Notes: a model not told the origin generated them from the letters alone. Positions 6,869 through 15,081 are shown, numbered from the stretch's first letter. The stretch: DNA of 16,350 nucleotides from Gammaproteobacteria bacterium (GCA_019634245.1 JAHQVR010000114.1:1-16350); one strand, 5' to 3'. Numbers and translations are program-made.

Positions 6869-9123
6869 ACGCTGAAGCGAAGTTAAAGAAAACCAAATTT
6901 CAGTCCGTTGGTACACGACCACTCCGACCTGACGGGGTTGACAAGGTCACAGGCAGAGCTCGTTATGGCGCCGATATGTCCATGCCTGGTCAATTGGTCG
7001 GGTTGATTTTGCGTAGCCCATATGCACATGCGTCGATAAAAAAGATTGATGTCTCCAAGGCGGAAAAACTCTCTGGCGTGCATGCCGTTGTCACCTCAAA
7101 AGACTTTCCGAACAAAAATATTGATGACGCGCTCCAACCGATCTTGGAGAACTGCATGGCTCGAAAAAAGGTGTTCTACGATGGGCACGCCGTTGCGGCG
7201 GTTGCGGCGGTTGATATGAACACGGCCAAGGCTGCTTTGAAGTTAATTGACGTGGAATACAAACCACTCAAGCATGTCACTGATGTGGATGAAGCCATGA
7301 AAGCTGGCGCACCAGTGCTGCACAAGGATCTTTTTACCGCCGGAGTAAAACCGAAACCGACGAAGCCTTCCAATGTATCTAAAGTAACGGAATTTGGTCA
7401 TGGCGATGTCAAGAAAGGCTTCAAGAAAGCGGCCATCATTGTGGAACGTAGTTTTAAAACCGAACAAACCCACCAGGGCTATATTGAACCGCACGCCTGT
7501 GTTGGAAGTATCAACCCAGATGGTTCCGGCGATCTGTGGGTGTGTACGCAAGGGCATTTTGATTTTCGCCAAAAATGCGCTGATCTACTCGGGTTAGACA
7601 TCGCCAAATTAAGAGTTGTCTCCTCAGAGATAGGTGGCGGTTTTGGGGGTAAAACTCATATATGGGTTGAACCCGTGGCGTTGGCGTTGTCTCGCAAAGC
7701 AAACCGACCCGTCAAAATCACCATGACCCGAGAGGAAGTGTTCCGTGCCTCTGGCCCTACAAGTGCCACCTCTATAGATGTCAAAATTGGTATCACTCAG
7801 GAAGGCCGAATAACCGCTGGAGAAGCACATTTACGGTATTCGGGTGGTCCGTGGCCGGCCGATTGGGCGTTGCTCGGCGCTATGACCGCCTTTGCCTGCT
7901 ACGACATGGAGAATGTCAAAACTGTTGGCTCTGAAGTCGTGGTTAATAGGCCGAAAACGACGGCCTATCGCGCGCCCTCGGCACCGATGGCGGCGTTCGC
8001 AGTGGAAAGTGTATTAGACGAGCTGGCAAACACCATTGATATGAGCCCGGTAGATTTTCGTTTAAAGAATGTTGCCAAAGAAGGAACGCAATCTTCCTAT
8101 GGGCCCGTTTACGGTCCAATAGGTATTGGCGCTACTCTTGAGGCTGCGAAGAAACATGCTCATATGTCTGCTCCGTTAGCGGATAACCAGGCAAGAGGTA
8201 TGGCCTGCGGTTTTTGGTTTAACTTTGGAGGTCAGGCATGTACTGACCTTAACGTCAGCACGGATGGGTCGGTGACCTTAACCGTAGGCACCATTGATGT
8301 GGGTGGTGCCAGAGCGTCATTGTCGCTGGTGGTCGCCGAAGAGTTAGGAATAGACTATTCGCAAGTAAAAACAGTAATTGGTGATACGGGAACCTTGGGT
8401 TTTAACGAGATGACCGATGGTAGCCGAGGAACCTTTGCAAGTTCCATGTCCGCTATAGCATCGACTCGGGTGGCTATCGATGAAATGCGTAAGCGTGCAG
8501 CCTTGCATTGGGACATACCGGTGGACCAGGTTGTTTGGGAAGACGGTCATGCGCATGCCGTCGGGAAATCAAAAAAGAATCGTGCACCCCTGTCGATGGC
8601 AGAGATTGCTGCAGGCGCGCCCAACTCCGGCGGACCTATAGCAGGACATAATGAGTTGGTTGCGGATGGTGCGGGCGTGTCGTTTGCCACACACATTTGC
8701 GACATCGAAGTGGATAAAGAAACCGGGCAAACACGAGTCGTGCGTTATACCGTTTTGCAGGATGCTGGTAAGGCTGTGCATCCTGCGTATGTAGAAGGGC
8801 AATTCCAGGGTGGGGCGGCACAAGGCATTGGTTGGGCCCTAAATGAGGAGTATGTCTACGGAGAAGATGGGCGATTGCAAAATCCAGGCTTTCTTGACTA
8901 CCGCATCCCTGTATGTTCAGACCTTCCCATGATCGATACCGAAATCTTAGAAATTCCCAATCCAAACCACCCTTATGGTATTCGAGGAGTGGGTGAAACC
9001 TCGATCGTGCCGCCATTGGCAGCGATTGGCAATGCTGTATCCAATGCCATCGGTGTGCGTATGACACATGTGCCTATGTCACCACCTCGCATACTGGAAG
9101 CGATCGATAGCGAGGAGTCTTGA
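6865..9123 (+). CDS. Molybdopterin-binding (large) subunit of a xanthine-oxidase-family hydroxylase, substrate unknown
   Basis: The product has 752 residues, normal for the separate large subunit of three-part enzymes. The N-terminal Ald_Xan_dh_C-type domain begins at RPDGVDKVTGRARYGAD (about 21-37). The molybdopterin domain has TQG (228-230), IGGGFGGKTH (256-265) and TAYRAPSAPMAAFAVES (366-382). It also has a VGGARASLSLVVAEELG segment (479-495) and GIRGVGETS (705-713) with Glu711, the expected base that activates Mo-bound water. By manual comparison with bovine xanthine oxidase, Gln229 matches Gln767, Phe260 matches Phe798, Thr264 replaces Glu802, Arg369 matches Arg880 and Glu711 matches Glu1261. 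Loss of Glu802 argues against a purine substrate. The loop AYRAPSAP is not the form I CO dehydrogenase AYRCSFR, so it should not be called coxL. I recognise a subgroup of 'xanthine dehydrogenase family' proteins with GG-x-RAS and AYRAP motifs but know no proven substrate for it. Confidence 0.93.
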   Translation: MNAEAKLKKTKFQSVGTRPLRPDGVDKVTGRARYGADMSMPGQLVGLILRSPYAHASIKKIDVSKAEKLSGVHAVVTSKDFPNKNIDDALQPILENCMARKKVFYDGHAVAAVAAVDMNTAKAALKLIDVEYKPLKHVTDVDEAMKAGAPVLHKDLFTAGVKPKPTKPSNVSKVTEFGHGDVKKGFKKAAIIVERSFKTEQTHQGYIEPHACVGSINPDGSGDLWVCTQGHFDFRQKCADLLGLDIAKLRVVSSEIGGGFGGKTHIWVEPVALALSRKANRPVKITMTREEVFRASGPTSATSIDVKIGITQEGRITAGEAHLRYSGGPWPADWALLGAMTAFACYDMENVKTVGSEVVVNRPKTTAYRAPSAPMAAFAVESVLDELANTIDMSPVDFRLKNVAKEGTQSSYGPVYGPIGIGATLEAAKKHAHMSAPLADNQARGMACGFWFNFGGQACTDLNVSTDGSVTLTVGTIDVGGARASLSLVVAEELGIDYSQVKTVIGDTGTLGFNEMTDGSRGTFASSMSAIASTRVAIDEMRKRAALHWDIPVDQVVWEDGHAHAVGKSKKNRAPLSMAEIAAGAPNSGGPIAGHNELVADGAGVSFATHICDIEVDKETGQTRVVRYTVLQDAGKAVHPAYVEGQFQGGAAQGIGWALNEEYVYGEDGRLQNPGFLDYRIPVCSDLPMIDTEILEIPNPNHPYGIRGVGETSIVPPLAAIGNAVSNAIGVRMTHVPMSPPRILEAIDSEES

Positions 9124-9148
9124 ACACAGGTTTCCGTACCGCCCCATC

Positions 9149-9394
9149 ATGGCTGTGATCAAACTGTGGGGGGCTCTACGCCCTGCGGCAAACGATGTTG
9201 AAAGTGTTGAGCTGGATGCGGCAACCATCCGCGAATTGATGGTGAAGCTTGAAGAGCGATACCCAAAGATGACTCCGTTTATTGAAGAAGGAATTGCAGT
9301 GTCCATCGACGGCACTATCTATCAAGATTCCTGGAGCGAAAAGATACCCGAGTCGGCTGAGATTTATCTGCTACCCAGAATACAGGGTGGCTAG
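9149..9394 (+). CDS. MoaD-like sulfur carrier protein (ubiquitin-like, C-terminal Gly-Gly)
   Basis: Starting at the ATG at 9149, this is an 81-residue beta-grasp protein, the usual MoaD/ThiS size. It begins with a first strand (MAVIKLWGALRP), continues with TIRELMVKLEERYP (27-39) and ends in EIYLLPRIQGG. The terminal Gly80-Gly81 is the residue pair adenylated and thiocarboxylated in MoaD, which gives sulfur to form molybdopterin. A longer form from 9068 would add 27 unrelated residues and overlap the large-subunit gene by 56 bases, so the shorter start is preferred, although its ribosome binding site is poor. It lies 25 bases after the molybdopterin subunit gene, so it may be a dedicated sulfur carrier for that enzyme's cofactor. 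No MoaE or MoeB partner is in the window. Function beyond the family is inference. Confidence 0.8.
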   Translation: MAVIKLWGALRPAANDVESVELDAATIRELMVKLEERYPKMTPFIEEGIAVSIDGTIYQDSWSEKIPESAEIYLLPRIQGG

Positions 9395-9426
9395 GGTCAT
9401 CGTATTTATCCGTTCAGTGCCAACGG

Positions 9427-10278
9427 GTGTCTGAACACTCCACAAACCTACGCGGTATTGGCTTGATGTCAGTGGCTATGTTAGGCATACCGATCGTTGA
9501 TGGTATTGCCAAATATCTAAGCGCTGACTACTCACCGCTATTGATTGGTTGGGCGAGGTACGCTGTTGCGTCATTAATTGTGCTGCCTCTAGCGTTTCGC
9601 TATCACGGCAAACACATGTTTCCGGAACAACAACGTTTTGCTCATCTTGTTCGTACCGTATTTTTGGTTACGGCCATGACGCTTTATTTTTTAGCGATAG
9701 CAAGAATTCCCATTGCGCTTGCGGCCAGTGCTTACTTTGTGGGACCTATCATCGCAGTTGCTTTGTCCGTTATGTTCCTCAGAGAAGTAATGACGCCTCG
9801 GAAGCTGCTGAGTCTTACCGTTGGATTTATAGGATCGCTCATTGTTTTGCAACCAACAGGCGATGTCGAGGTTGGCATCATTATGTCTTTTGGTGCTGGA
9901 TTATTCTTTGCGCTGTATTTAATTGCCACACGGCAGGCGGCCCAACAAACCGATCCCATAAAGACATTGGCGTTTCAATGCGTAGTGGGAACGGTCATCC
10001 TCAGTCCGCAGGCTGTGTTTACTTTCGAACTACCACAGTTGGATGTGCTGTGGTTATTTGTTGGGCTGGGATTGTTTTCAGCCATTTTCCATCTTCTGAC
10101 CATCCAGGCATTTCGTCTTGCCGATGCGTCGACCCTGGCACCTCTGGTCTATCTTGAGCTGGTGGGTAGCGCTATGATTGGATTTATTGTCTTTGCGGAA
10201 ATTCCCGCGCTGATGACGGTTATGGGAGCGCTGTTTATTACCGTGTCGGGTCTGATATTGGTGAAGCGAAACCACTGA
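9427..10278 (+). CDS. DMT-superfamily (EamA) transporter
   Basis: The protein has 283 residues and about ten hydrophobic segments in two EamA repeats (about 9-140 and 150-280). The first-repeat signature SADYSPLLIGWARYAVASL (32-50) and the repeat ends FVGPIIAVALSVMFLREVMT and LVGSAMIGFIVFAEIPALMT are typical of RhaT/YdcZ-like drug/metabolite transporters in the inner membrane. The GTG start at 9427 is chosen because it gives a complete TM1. ATGs at 9466 and 9478 would cut into TM1. No clear ribosome binding site precedes the GTG, so the start is uncertain. The gene follows the MoaD-like gene by 32 bases in the same direction and likely belongs to the Mo-hydroxylase transcript. Transport of the enzyme's substrate or product, in or out, is plausible but unproven. 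Confidence 0.85.
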   Translation: MSEHSTNLRGIGLMSVAMLGIPIVDGIAKYLSADYSPLLIGWARYAVASLIVLPLAFRYHGKHMFPEQQRFAHLVRTVFLVTAMTLYFLAIARIPIALAASAYFVGPIIAVALSVMFLREVMTPRKLLSLTVGFIGSLIVLQPTGDVEVGIIMSFGAGLFFALYLIATRQAAQQTDPIKTLAFQCVVGTVILSPQAVFTFELPQLDVLWLFVGLGLFSAIFHLLTIQAFRLADASTLAPLVYLELVGSAMIGFIVFAEIPALMTVMGALFITVSGLILVKRNH

Positions 10279-10348
10279 TTATTTGTCAGATAGCGGCCTC
10301 TGCGAGCCTGCTGAGCCGCGGTTTGGGCATCGCACGAAAAGAGTTCGT

Positions 10349-10408
10349 CCCGAGAGCATCCTGTGTGCTGTAGAATTTAAGGTCTAGATACTACGCACGG
10401 CTCTCGGG
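10349..10408. other. Long stem-loop between the DMT transporter and the ABC importer genes
   Basis: Outer arms CCCGAGAGC (10349-10357) and GCTCTCGGG (10400-10408) are perfect 9-bp reverse complements. Inside them, GTGC-T-GTAG (10365-10373, T bulged) pairs with CTACGCAC (10391-10398), leaving a 17-base A/T-rich loop. The two stems are joined by a 7/1 internal loop. It is followed by a T-rich but interrupted stretch (ATCTTTCTT). It lies 71 bases after the transporter stop and 104 bases before the binding-protein start. A terminator for the upstream operon is the simplest reading; a structured leader is the alternative. Confidence 0.5.
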
Positions 10409-10420
10409 TGCTGATCTTTC

Positions 10421-10450
10421 TTCAAGTCCGGATGCACCAGAGTTTATAAG
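10421..10450 (+). promoter_or_regulatory. Candidate sigma70-like promoter of the ABC importer operon
   Basis: TTCAAG (10421-10426) and TATAAG (10445-10450) are spaced by 18 bases. The -10 matches consensus at five of six positions and the -35 is poor. Transcription would begin near 10457, downstream of the long stem-loop, giving a leader of about 55 bases before the ATG at 10512. Confidence 0.35.
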
Positions 10451-10511
10451 GCTAGTGTTCGATTTAAACTTATGATTTTTCAACATAACTAGAACTATAG
10501 GAGCCATATTC

Positions 10512-12095
10512 ATGAAAATTATTGAAGGTCTCTGTGTCGCAGGCGTGCTGGTGATGACAGCCTCCACGGCGTCGGCGGAAACCCTGCGTTGGGCGCGTGC
10601 TGGTGACAGCCTGACAATGGATCCGCATTCACAAAATGAAGGGCCCACGCATGCGCTATCGCAACAAATCTACGAGCCGCTGATATCACCGGATATGGAA
10701 GCCAAACCGATTCCTGCCTTGGCGACCAGTTGGGCCGTGAAAGAAGGAGATCCGAACGTTTGGGTGTTCAAGCTGCGTGAGGGTGTCAAGTACCATGGTG
10801 GCGAAGATTTCACTTCAGAAGATGTGGTGTTTTCGTTTACTCGAGCGATGCACGAAAGCTCAGATATGAAAGAACTGTTGGTTACGATTACCGAAGTGCG
10901 TGCAGTTGATGACTACACGGTTGAAATCGAAACCAATGGACCAAACCCCATTTTGCCAAACAACCTGACTAATCTTTTTATGATGGATAAAGGGTGGGCT
11001 GAAGCTAACGATGTTACTGAACCGGCAGAATTTGATGATGGGGAAGAGACTTACGCTGTACGCAACACCAACGGTACTGGGGCGTTCATGCTGGAGAGCC
11101 GCGATCCAGATACTAAGACGGTATTGAAGGCGAATCCTAATTATTGGGGCAAGGATGAGTTTCCACTGGATGTTACCGAGATTATCTACACGCCCATCCA
11201 GAATGCAGCCACTCGGGTTGCAGCACTGCTTTCAGGTGAAGTCGATTTGATCCAGGATGTGCCCGTGCAGGACTTGCAACGTGTGGCAGACACTGACGGA
11301 CTCGTTGTGCAAAATGCGCCGCAAAACCGCACCATTTTCTTTGGTTTAAATTCGGGAGCCGACGACTTGGCAAACGATAATATCGATGGCAAAAACCCGT
11401 TTTCTGATGTACGAGTGCGCCGCGCGATGAATATGGCAATTGACCGTGATGCCATTAAACAGGTTGTCATGCGTGGACAGTCAGCACCTACTGGTGTGAT
11501 TATTCCGCCCTTTGTTAATGGCTGGACCGAAGCGCTCGACGCCTACCCAGCCGTTGATATCGATATGGCTAAATCTTTGATGGCCGAGGCTGGTTACGCC
11601 GATGGCTTTGAAGTGACCCTGAACTGCCCGAATGATCGCTATGTTAACGATGAAGCCATCTGCCAAGCGGCGGTGGGTATGATGGGAAAGATCGGTATCA
11701 CCGCTAACTTGGTGGCGCAATCTAAAGCGCAACATTTTCCTTTGATTTCAGGCAGAACCACCGATTTCTACTTACTTGGCTGGGGTGTCCCCACATTCGA
11801 TTCGGAGTATGTGTTCAACTTTCTCGTACACTCGCAAACCGAAGATCGAGGCTCGTGGAACGGTGCGCAGTTTTCTGATGGTGAAGTTGATGCGATGATT
11901 GCGTCGCTCGGCTCAGAAGTCGATCTAGACAAGCGTAATGCGACGATTGCTAGTATCTGGAACAAAGTGCAGGAAGAACAAGTGTACTTGCCTGTGCATA
12001 ACCAGATATTGAATTGGGGTATGAAGTCTACTATTGACTTTCCGGTTCAACCTGAAGACCAGCCACACTTTAAATTCATGAAAATAGCCAACTAA
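10512..12095 (+). CDS. ABC importer substrate-binding protein, peptide/nickel/opine family (SBP_bac_5)
   Basis: This 527-residue periplasmic protein starts with a clear signal peptide (MKIIEGLCVAGVLVM, cleavage after ASA at residue 22). The ATG has a good AGGAG site 8 bases upstream. The mature start ETLRWARAGDSLTMDPH and the block LREGVKYHGGEDFTSEDVVF (88-107) are hallmarks of family 5 binding proteins (DppA/OppA/GsiB-like). FSDVRVRRAMNMAIDRDAI marks the second lobe. The protein would capture the substrate and deliver it to the permeases encoded downstream. Family 5 members bind di- and oligopeptides, glutathione, heme, nickel chelates, opines and some betaines, and the ligand cannot be read from the sequence. 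The next gene begins 86 bases later; hairpins in that gap could favour high expression of the binding protein relative to the membrane parts. Confidence 0.93.
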   Translation: MKIIEGLCVAGVLVMTASTASAETLRWARAGDSLTMDPHSQNEGPTHALSQQIYEPLISPDMEAKPIPALATSWAVKEGDPNVWVFKLREGVKYHGGEDFTSEDVVFSFTRAMHESSDMKELLVTITEVRAVDDYTVEIETNGPNPILPNNLTNLFMMDKGWAEANDVTEPAEFDDGEETYAVRNTNGTGAFMLESRDPDTKTVLKANPNYWGKDEFPLDVTEIIYTPIQNAATRVAALLSGEVDLIQDVPVQDLQRVADTDGLVVQNAPQNRTIFFGLNSGADDLANDNIDGKNPFSDVRVRRAMNMAIDRDAIKQVVMRGQSAPTGVIIPPFVNGWTEALDAYPAVDIDMAKSLMAEAGYADGFEVTLNCPNDRYVNDEAICQAAVGMMGKIGITANLVAQSKAQHFPLISGRTTDFYLLGWGVPTFDSEYVFNFLVHSQTEDRGSWNGAQFSDGEVDAMIASLGSEVDLDKRNATIASIWNKVQEEQVYLPVHNQILNWGMKSTIDFPVQPEDQPHFKFMKIAN

Positions 12096-12107
12096 GCGAG
12101 TTCCCGT

Positions 12108-12157
12108 TTGTTGCAACAAGTACGAAGCCACATAAAGCGCGGAAAGGAATCTGCGCT
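12108..12157. other. Palindrome and small hairpin between the binding-protein and permease genes
   Basis: TTGTTGCAACAA (12108-12119) is a perfect 12-base palindrome. Seventeen bases later AGCGC (12136-12140) and GCGCT (12153-12157) form a 5-bp stem with a 12-base loop. Short stems here are common in binding-protein-dependent operons, where they can protect the 3' end of the first gene's mRNA. The palindrome could alternatively be an operator. Confidence 0.35.
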
Positions 12158-12181
12158 AGTTGGTAACGGCTGAGCGTTTGC

Positions 12182-13168
12182 ATGCTTGCCTTTATTATTC
12201 GCCGAGTGGCGCAATCAATCCTGGTTTTACTTGCTGTTGGGTTGGTGGCGTTTTCCATGTTTCGCTTCATCGGCGACCCAGTTGAAAACCTGCTAGGTCA
12301 AGAGCGTACTCAAGGCGATCTGGACCGCGTGCGCGAACAACTGGGTTTAAATGACCCGATTCCAGTCCAGTACTACAAATTCTTATCCAATGTCGTTCAG
12401 GGAGACTTTGGCGTTAGTTACCGTCAGGGCCGCGCGGTGAGCGAGATCATTGTCGAACGCGCTCCAGCGACGCTCGAGCTAGCCGGTATCTCAGCTTTAC
12501 TGGCGATCGTTCTCGGCGTGGGTCTTGGTGTCTACACAGCCATCCGGCGCAATGGTTTTGTGGCGAATCTAATTATGACCACGTCGCTTATCGGAGTTTC
12601 ATTACCGACATTTTTGATCGGCATTTTGTTGATTTATGTTTTTTCGGTCGAACTTGGCTGGCTACCCAGTTTCGGACGCGGTGAAACCGTGGAGATCGGG
12701 TGGTGGACCACGGGGTTGCTCACCAAAAGTGGCCTTAAGGCAATCATACTGCCTGCTATAACCCTAGGGCTCTATCAGATGACGCTGATCATGCGCTTGG
12801 TGAGAGCCGAATTACTGGAAGTCTTGCGAACTGACTATATCAAGTTCGCGCGCGCGCGCGGGTTGTCTGATCGTGTAGTGAATTTCGGGCATGCGTTGAA
12901 GAACACACTGGTTCCTGTGATCACCATAACAGGTTTGCAGATCGGCTCAATTATCGCGTTTGCGATAATTACCGAAACTGTTTTTCAGTGGCCGGGTGTT
13001 GGTTTACTGTTTATTAATGCCATCCAGTTTGTGGACATACCCGTTATGGCGGCATACCTGATGTTGATTTCAGTGATGTTTGTGATGATCAACTTAGTGG
13101 TAGACATACTCTACTTCGTGGTGGATCCACGTATTTCGGCCGACAATAGCAGCGCGGGGGGGCACTAG
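12182..13168 (+). CDS. ABC importer permease, DppB/OppB type
   Basis: The 328-residue inner-membrane protein has the standard DppB layout. TM1 is at the N-terminus (MLAFIIRRVAQSILVLLAVG), followed by a periplasmic loop with REQLGLNDPIPVQYYKF (51-67) and GDFGVSY (74-80), then five further hydrophobic segments. The cytoplasmic coupling (EAA) loop is at about 217-241 (TDYIKFARARGLSD, then NFGHALKNTLVP) and contacts an ATPase subunit. The C-terminus DILYFVVDPRI is the usual family ending. A (CG)6 run at 12847-12858 encodes the conserved A-R-A-R of the EAA loop. The ATG at 12182 is fixed by the family N-terminus; the ribosome binding site is weak. The stop TAG overlaps the GTG start of the next permease gene by one base. 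Confidence 0.93.
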   Translation: MLAFIIRRVAQSILVLLAVGLVAFSMFRFIGDPVENLLGQERTQGDLDRVREQLGLNDPIPVQYYKFLSNVVQGDFGVSYRQGRAVSEIIVERAPATLELAGISALLAIVLGVGLGVYTAIRRNGFVANLIMTTSLIGVSLPTFLIGILLIYVFSVELGWLPSFGRGETVEIGWWTTGLLTKSGLKAIILPAITLGLYQMTLIMRLVRAELLEVLRTDYIKFARARGLSDRVVNFGHALKNTLVPVITITGLQIGSIIAFAIITETVFQWPGVGLLFINAIQFVDIPVMAAYLMLISVMFVMINLVVDILYFVVDPRISADNSSAGGH

Positions 13169-14082
13169 TGAGCGCTATCCGTCGATTCCTGGTATCCGAT
13201 TTTGTTTATCGGTTCGGCCGTTCGCCATTGGCCATCGGTGCGTTTGTTGTTGCATTGGCATTAATACTGTCCGCAATCTTTGCACCCCTGTTAGCTTCAC
13301 AAAATCCGTTTGATCCGGGTTCACTAAATTTGATGAACGGTTTTTCCAAACCGGGTGAACCTAACCAGTTCACCGGAGAGACATTCTTGCTCGGAACGGA
13401 TGATCAGGGTAGGGACATTTATTCAACTATCCTATACGGGCTGCGGGTTTCTTTGTTTGTTGGAATATCAGCGGTGTTGTTCGCGATGATATTGGGTTCT
13501 ACTCTGGGTCTGATTGCCGGATATATGGGCGGGCGCATTGACACCATCATTATGCGAATTGCCGATGTACAACTGACTTTTCCGGCGATATTGATTGCCT
13601 TGTTGATATTTGGCATTGCCAAAGGTATTACTCCACCGACCTACCGCGACGAAGTCGCCATATGGGTGTTGATCCTTGCCATCGGGCTTTCCGATTGGGT
13701 GCAGTTCGCACGAGTGGTACGTGGTGCCACCATGGTTGAACGCAGTAAGGATTACGTGCAAGCCGCCAAACTGATCGGCCGTAAACCCATAGGGATCATG
13801 ATCAAACACATATTGCCCAACACACTAAGTCCAGTGCTAGTTATTGCGACGATTTCGTTGGCATTGGCCATTATCGCCGAAGCTACTTTGTCATTCCTGG
13901 GTGTTGGTGCCCCTCCGACGCAACCGTCTTTGGGTACGTTGATACGCGTTGGCCAGGGCTTTCTGTTTTCGGGGGAGTACTGGATATTACTCTACCCAGC
14001 ACTCACATTGCTGGTGTTAGCACTCTCGGTCAATCTACTCGGCGATTGGTTGCGCGATGCGCTGAACCCGAAACTGAAATAG
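13168..14082 (+). CDS. ABC importer permease, DppC/OppC type
   Basis: This 304-residue protein begins at a GTG that shares its G with the preceding TAG stop, behind a run of seven G that can act as ribosome binding site. Features in order are the N-terminal OppC_N segment with TM1 (RSPLAIGAFVVALALIL, 18-34), the conserved GTDDQGRD (76-83), TM segments from about 95, the coupling loop ERSKDYVQAAKLIG with HILPNTLSPVLV (191-225) and the ending GDWLRDALNPKLK. It forms the heterodimeric channel with the DppB-type subunit. The loop at residues 150-165 is slightly longer than in E. coli DppC, as in many GsiD-like proteins. The ATPase gene follows 9 bases after the stop. Confidence 0.93.
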   Translation: MSAIRRFLVSDFVYRFGRSPLAIGAFVVALALILSAIFAPLLASQNPFDPGSLNLMNGFSKPGEPNQFTGETFLLGTDDQGRDIYSTILYGLRVSLFVGISAVLFAMILGSTLGLIAGYMGGRIDTIIMRIADVQLTFPAILIALLIFGIAKGITPPTYRDEVAIWVLILAIGLSDWVQFARVVRGATMVERSKDYVQAAKLIGRKPIGIMIKHILPNTLSPVLVIATISLALAIIAEATLSFLGVGAPPTQPSLGTLIRVGQGFLFSGEYWILLYPALTLLVLALSVNLLGDWLRDALNPKLK

Positions 14083-14091
14083 CATCGCCTC

Positions 14092-15081
14092 ATGACCACA
14101 CCACTGTTGTCCGTCCAGAACCTTGTTATCCAGTTTCCCACTCGTCGAGGTATGCTGACGGCGATAGATGGTGTCAGTTTTGATTTGGCCGCAGGAGAAA
14201 TCCTGGGTGTTGTGGGTGAATCTGGCGCCGGTAAATCCTTAACCGGTTCAGCCATCATTGGGTTGCTCGATCCGCCCGGCCGAATTACTGCCGGAGAAAT
14301 TCGCTTGCGTGGTCAGCGTATAGACACTCTACCGGATGAAGACAAACGGAGAATACGCGGCAAGGAGATTGCCATGGTGTTTCAGGATCCGTTGACCTCT
14401 CTGAACCCGCTGTACACGATTGCTAGGCAACTGGTTGAGACCATTCGAGTGCATCTCAATTTGAGCGAAAAAAGTGCCCGTGCTCGTGCCATTGAATTGC
14501 TAGATGATGTGGGCATCCCGGCCGCTAGCCAGCGTATCGATGACTACCCTCATCAGTTCTCCGGTGGCATGCGTCAGCGTGTGGTAATCGCACTGGCCTT
14601 GGCTGCAGAACCTTCGGTTGTCATTGCAGATGAACCCACCACTGCGCTTGATGTGTCAGTGCAGGCGCAAATAATTGATGTGTTGAAAGAGCAGTGCACA
14701 CAAAGGGGTGCTTCTGTCATTTTGATTACACACGATTTAGGTGTGATTGCCGAGGCGGCCGATCGGGTTGCGGTCATGTATGCCGGGCGTATTGCCGAGG
14801 TTGGGCCTGTGGGTGACATCATTCGCGATGCAATGCACCCCTACACGGTGGGCCTAATGGGATCGATACCCACGCTGACCCATACCAATGAACGACTGGT
14901 ACAAATTCCCGGCTCAATGCCGAGCCTTGATGCCATTCCGCAGGGGTGTTCCTTCAATCCGCGTTGCGACCGAGTGTTTGATCGCTGCCGCACTGATCGC
15001 CCTAAATTACAAGCGTTGGGTTCACACCAGGTGTCCTGCTGGCTCTACGATGAATCGAGTCTCGCTGGCGAACAAGAATGA
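14092..15081 (+). CDS. ABC importer ATPase, DppD/OppD type
   Basis: The 329-residue cytoplasmic ATPase has every motif: Walker A GESGAGKS (42-49), Q-loop Gln98, signature FSGGMRQR (156-163), Walker B VVIADEP (176-182, catalytic Glu181) and the switch His214 (ITHDLG). The C-terminal oligopeptide-transport domain (oligo_HPY, from about 235) has Cys286, Cys292, Cys299 and Cys316 in a C-x5-C-x6-C-x16-C pattern. In studied DppD/OppD-type proteins an equivalent set of Cys binds a [4Fe-4S] cluster; that is established for relatives and inferred here. The start codon is 9 bases after the permease stop with no good Shine-Dalgarno sequence, so translation may be coupled. Its stop overlaps the next gene's start by ATGA. 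Confidence 0.95.
   Translation: MTTPLLSVQNLVIQFPTRRGMLTAIDGVSFDLAAGEILGVVGESGAGKSLTGSAIIGLLDPPGRITAGEIRLRGQRIDTLPDEDKRRIRGKEIAMVFQDPLTSLNPLYTIARQLVETIRVHLNLSEKSARARAIELLDDVGIPAASQRIDDYPHQFSGGMRQRVVIALALAAEPSVVIADEPTTALDVSVQAQIIDVLKEQCTQRGASVILITHDLGVIAEAADRVAVMYAGRIAEVGPVGDIIRDAMHPYTVGLMGSIPTLTHTNERLVQIPGSMPSLDAIPQGCSFNPRCDRVFDRCRTDRPKLQALGSHQVSCWLYDESSLAGEQE

Noticed and set aside
6865..9123. Calling the three-subunit enzyme CO dehydrogenase (coxMSL)
   Set aside because: The subunit architecture fits, but the large subunit lacks the Cys-containing AYRCSFR loop of form I CO dehydrogenase.
9068..9148. Longer N-terminus for the MoaD-like protein
   Set aside because: The extra 27 residues do not look like a beta-grasp start and would overlap the large-subunit gene by 56 bases. 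The ATG at 9149 matches the family.
9549..10157. 202-codon open frame inside the DMT transporter gene, plus strand, other frame
   Set aside because: It is Cys- and His-rich with no domain, and lies wholly within a well-supported membrane-protein gene. A shadow frame.
12847..12858. (CG)6 dinucleotide run as a Z-DNA or phase-variation tract
   Set aside because: It encodes the conserved Ala-Arg-Ala-Arg of the permease coupling loop and is short; coding constraint explains it.
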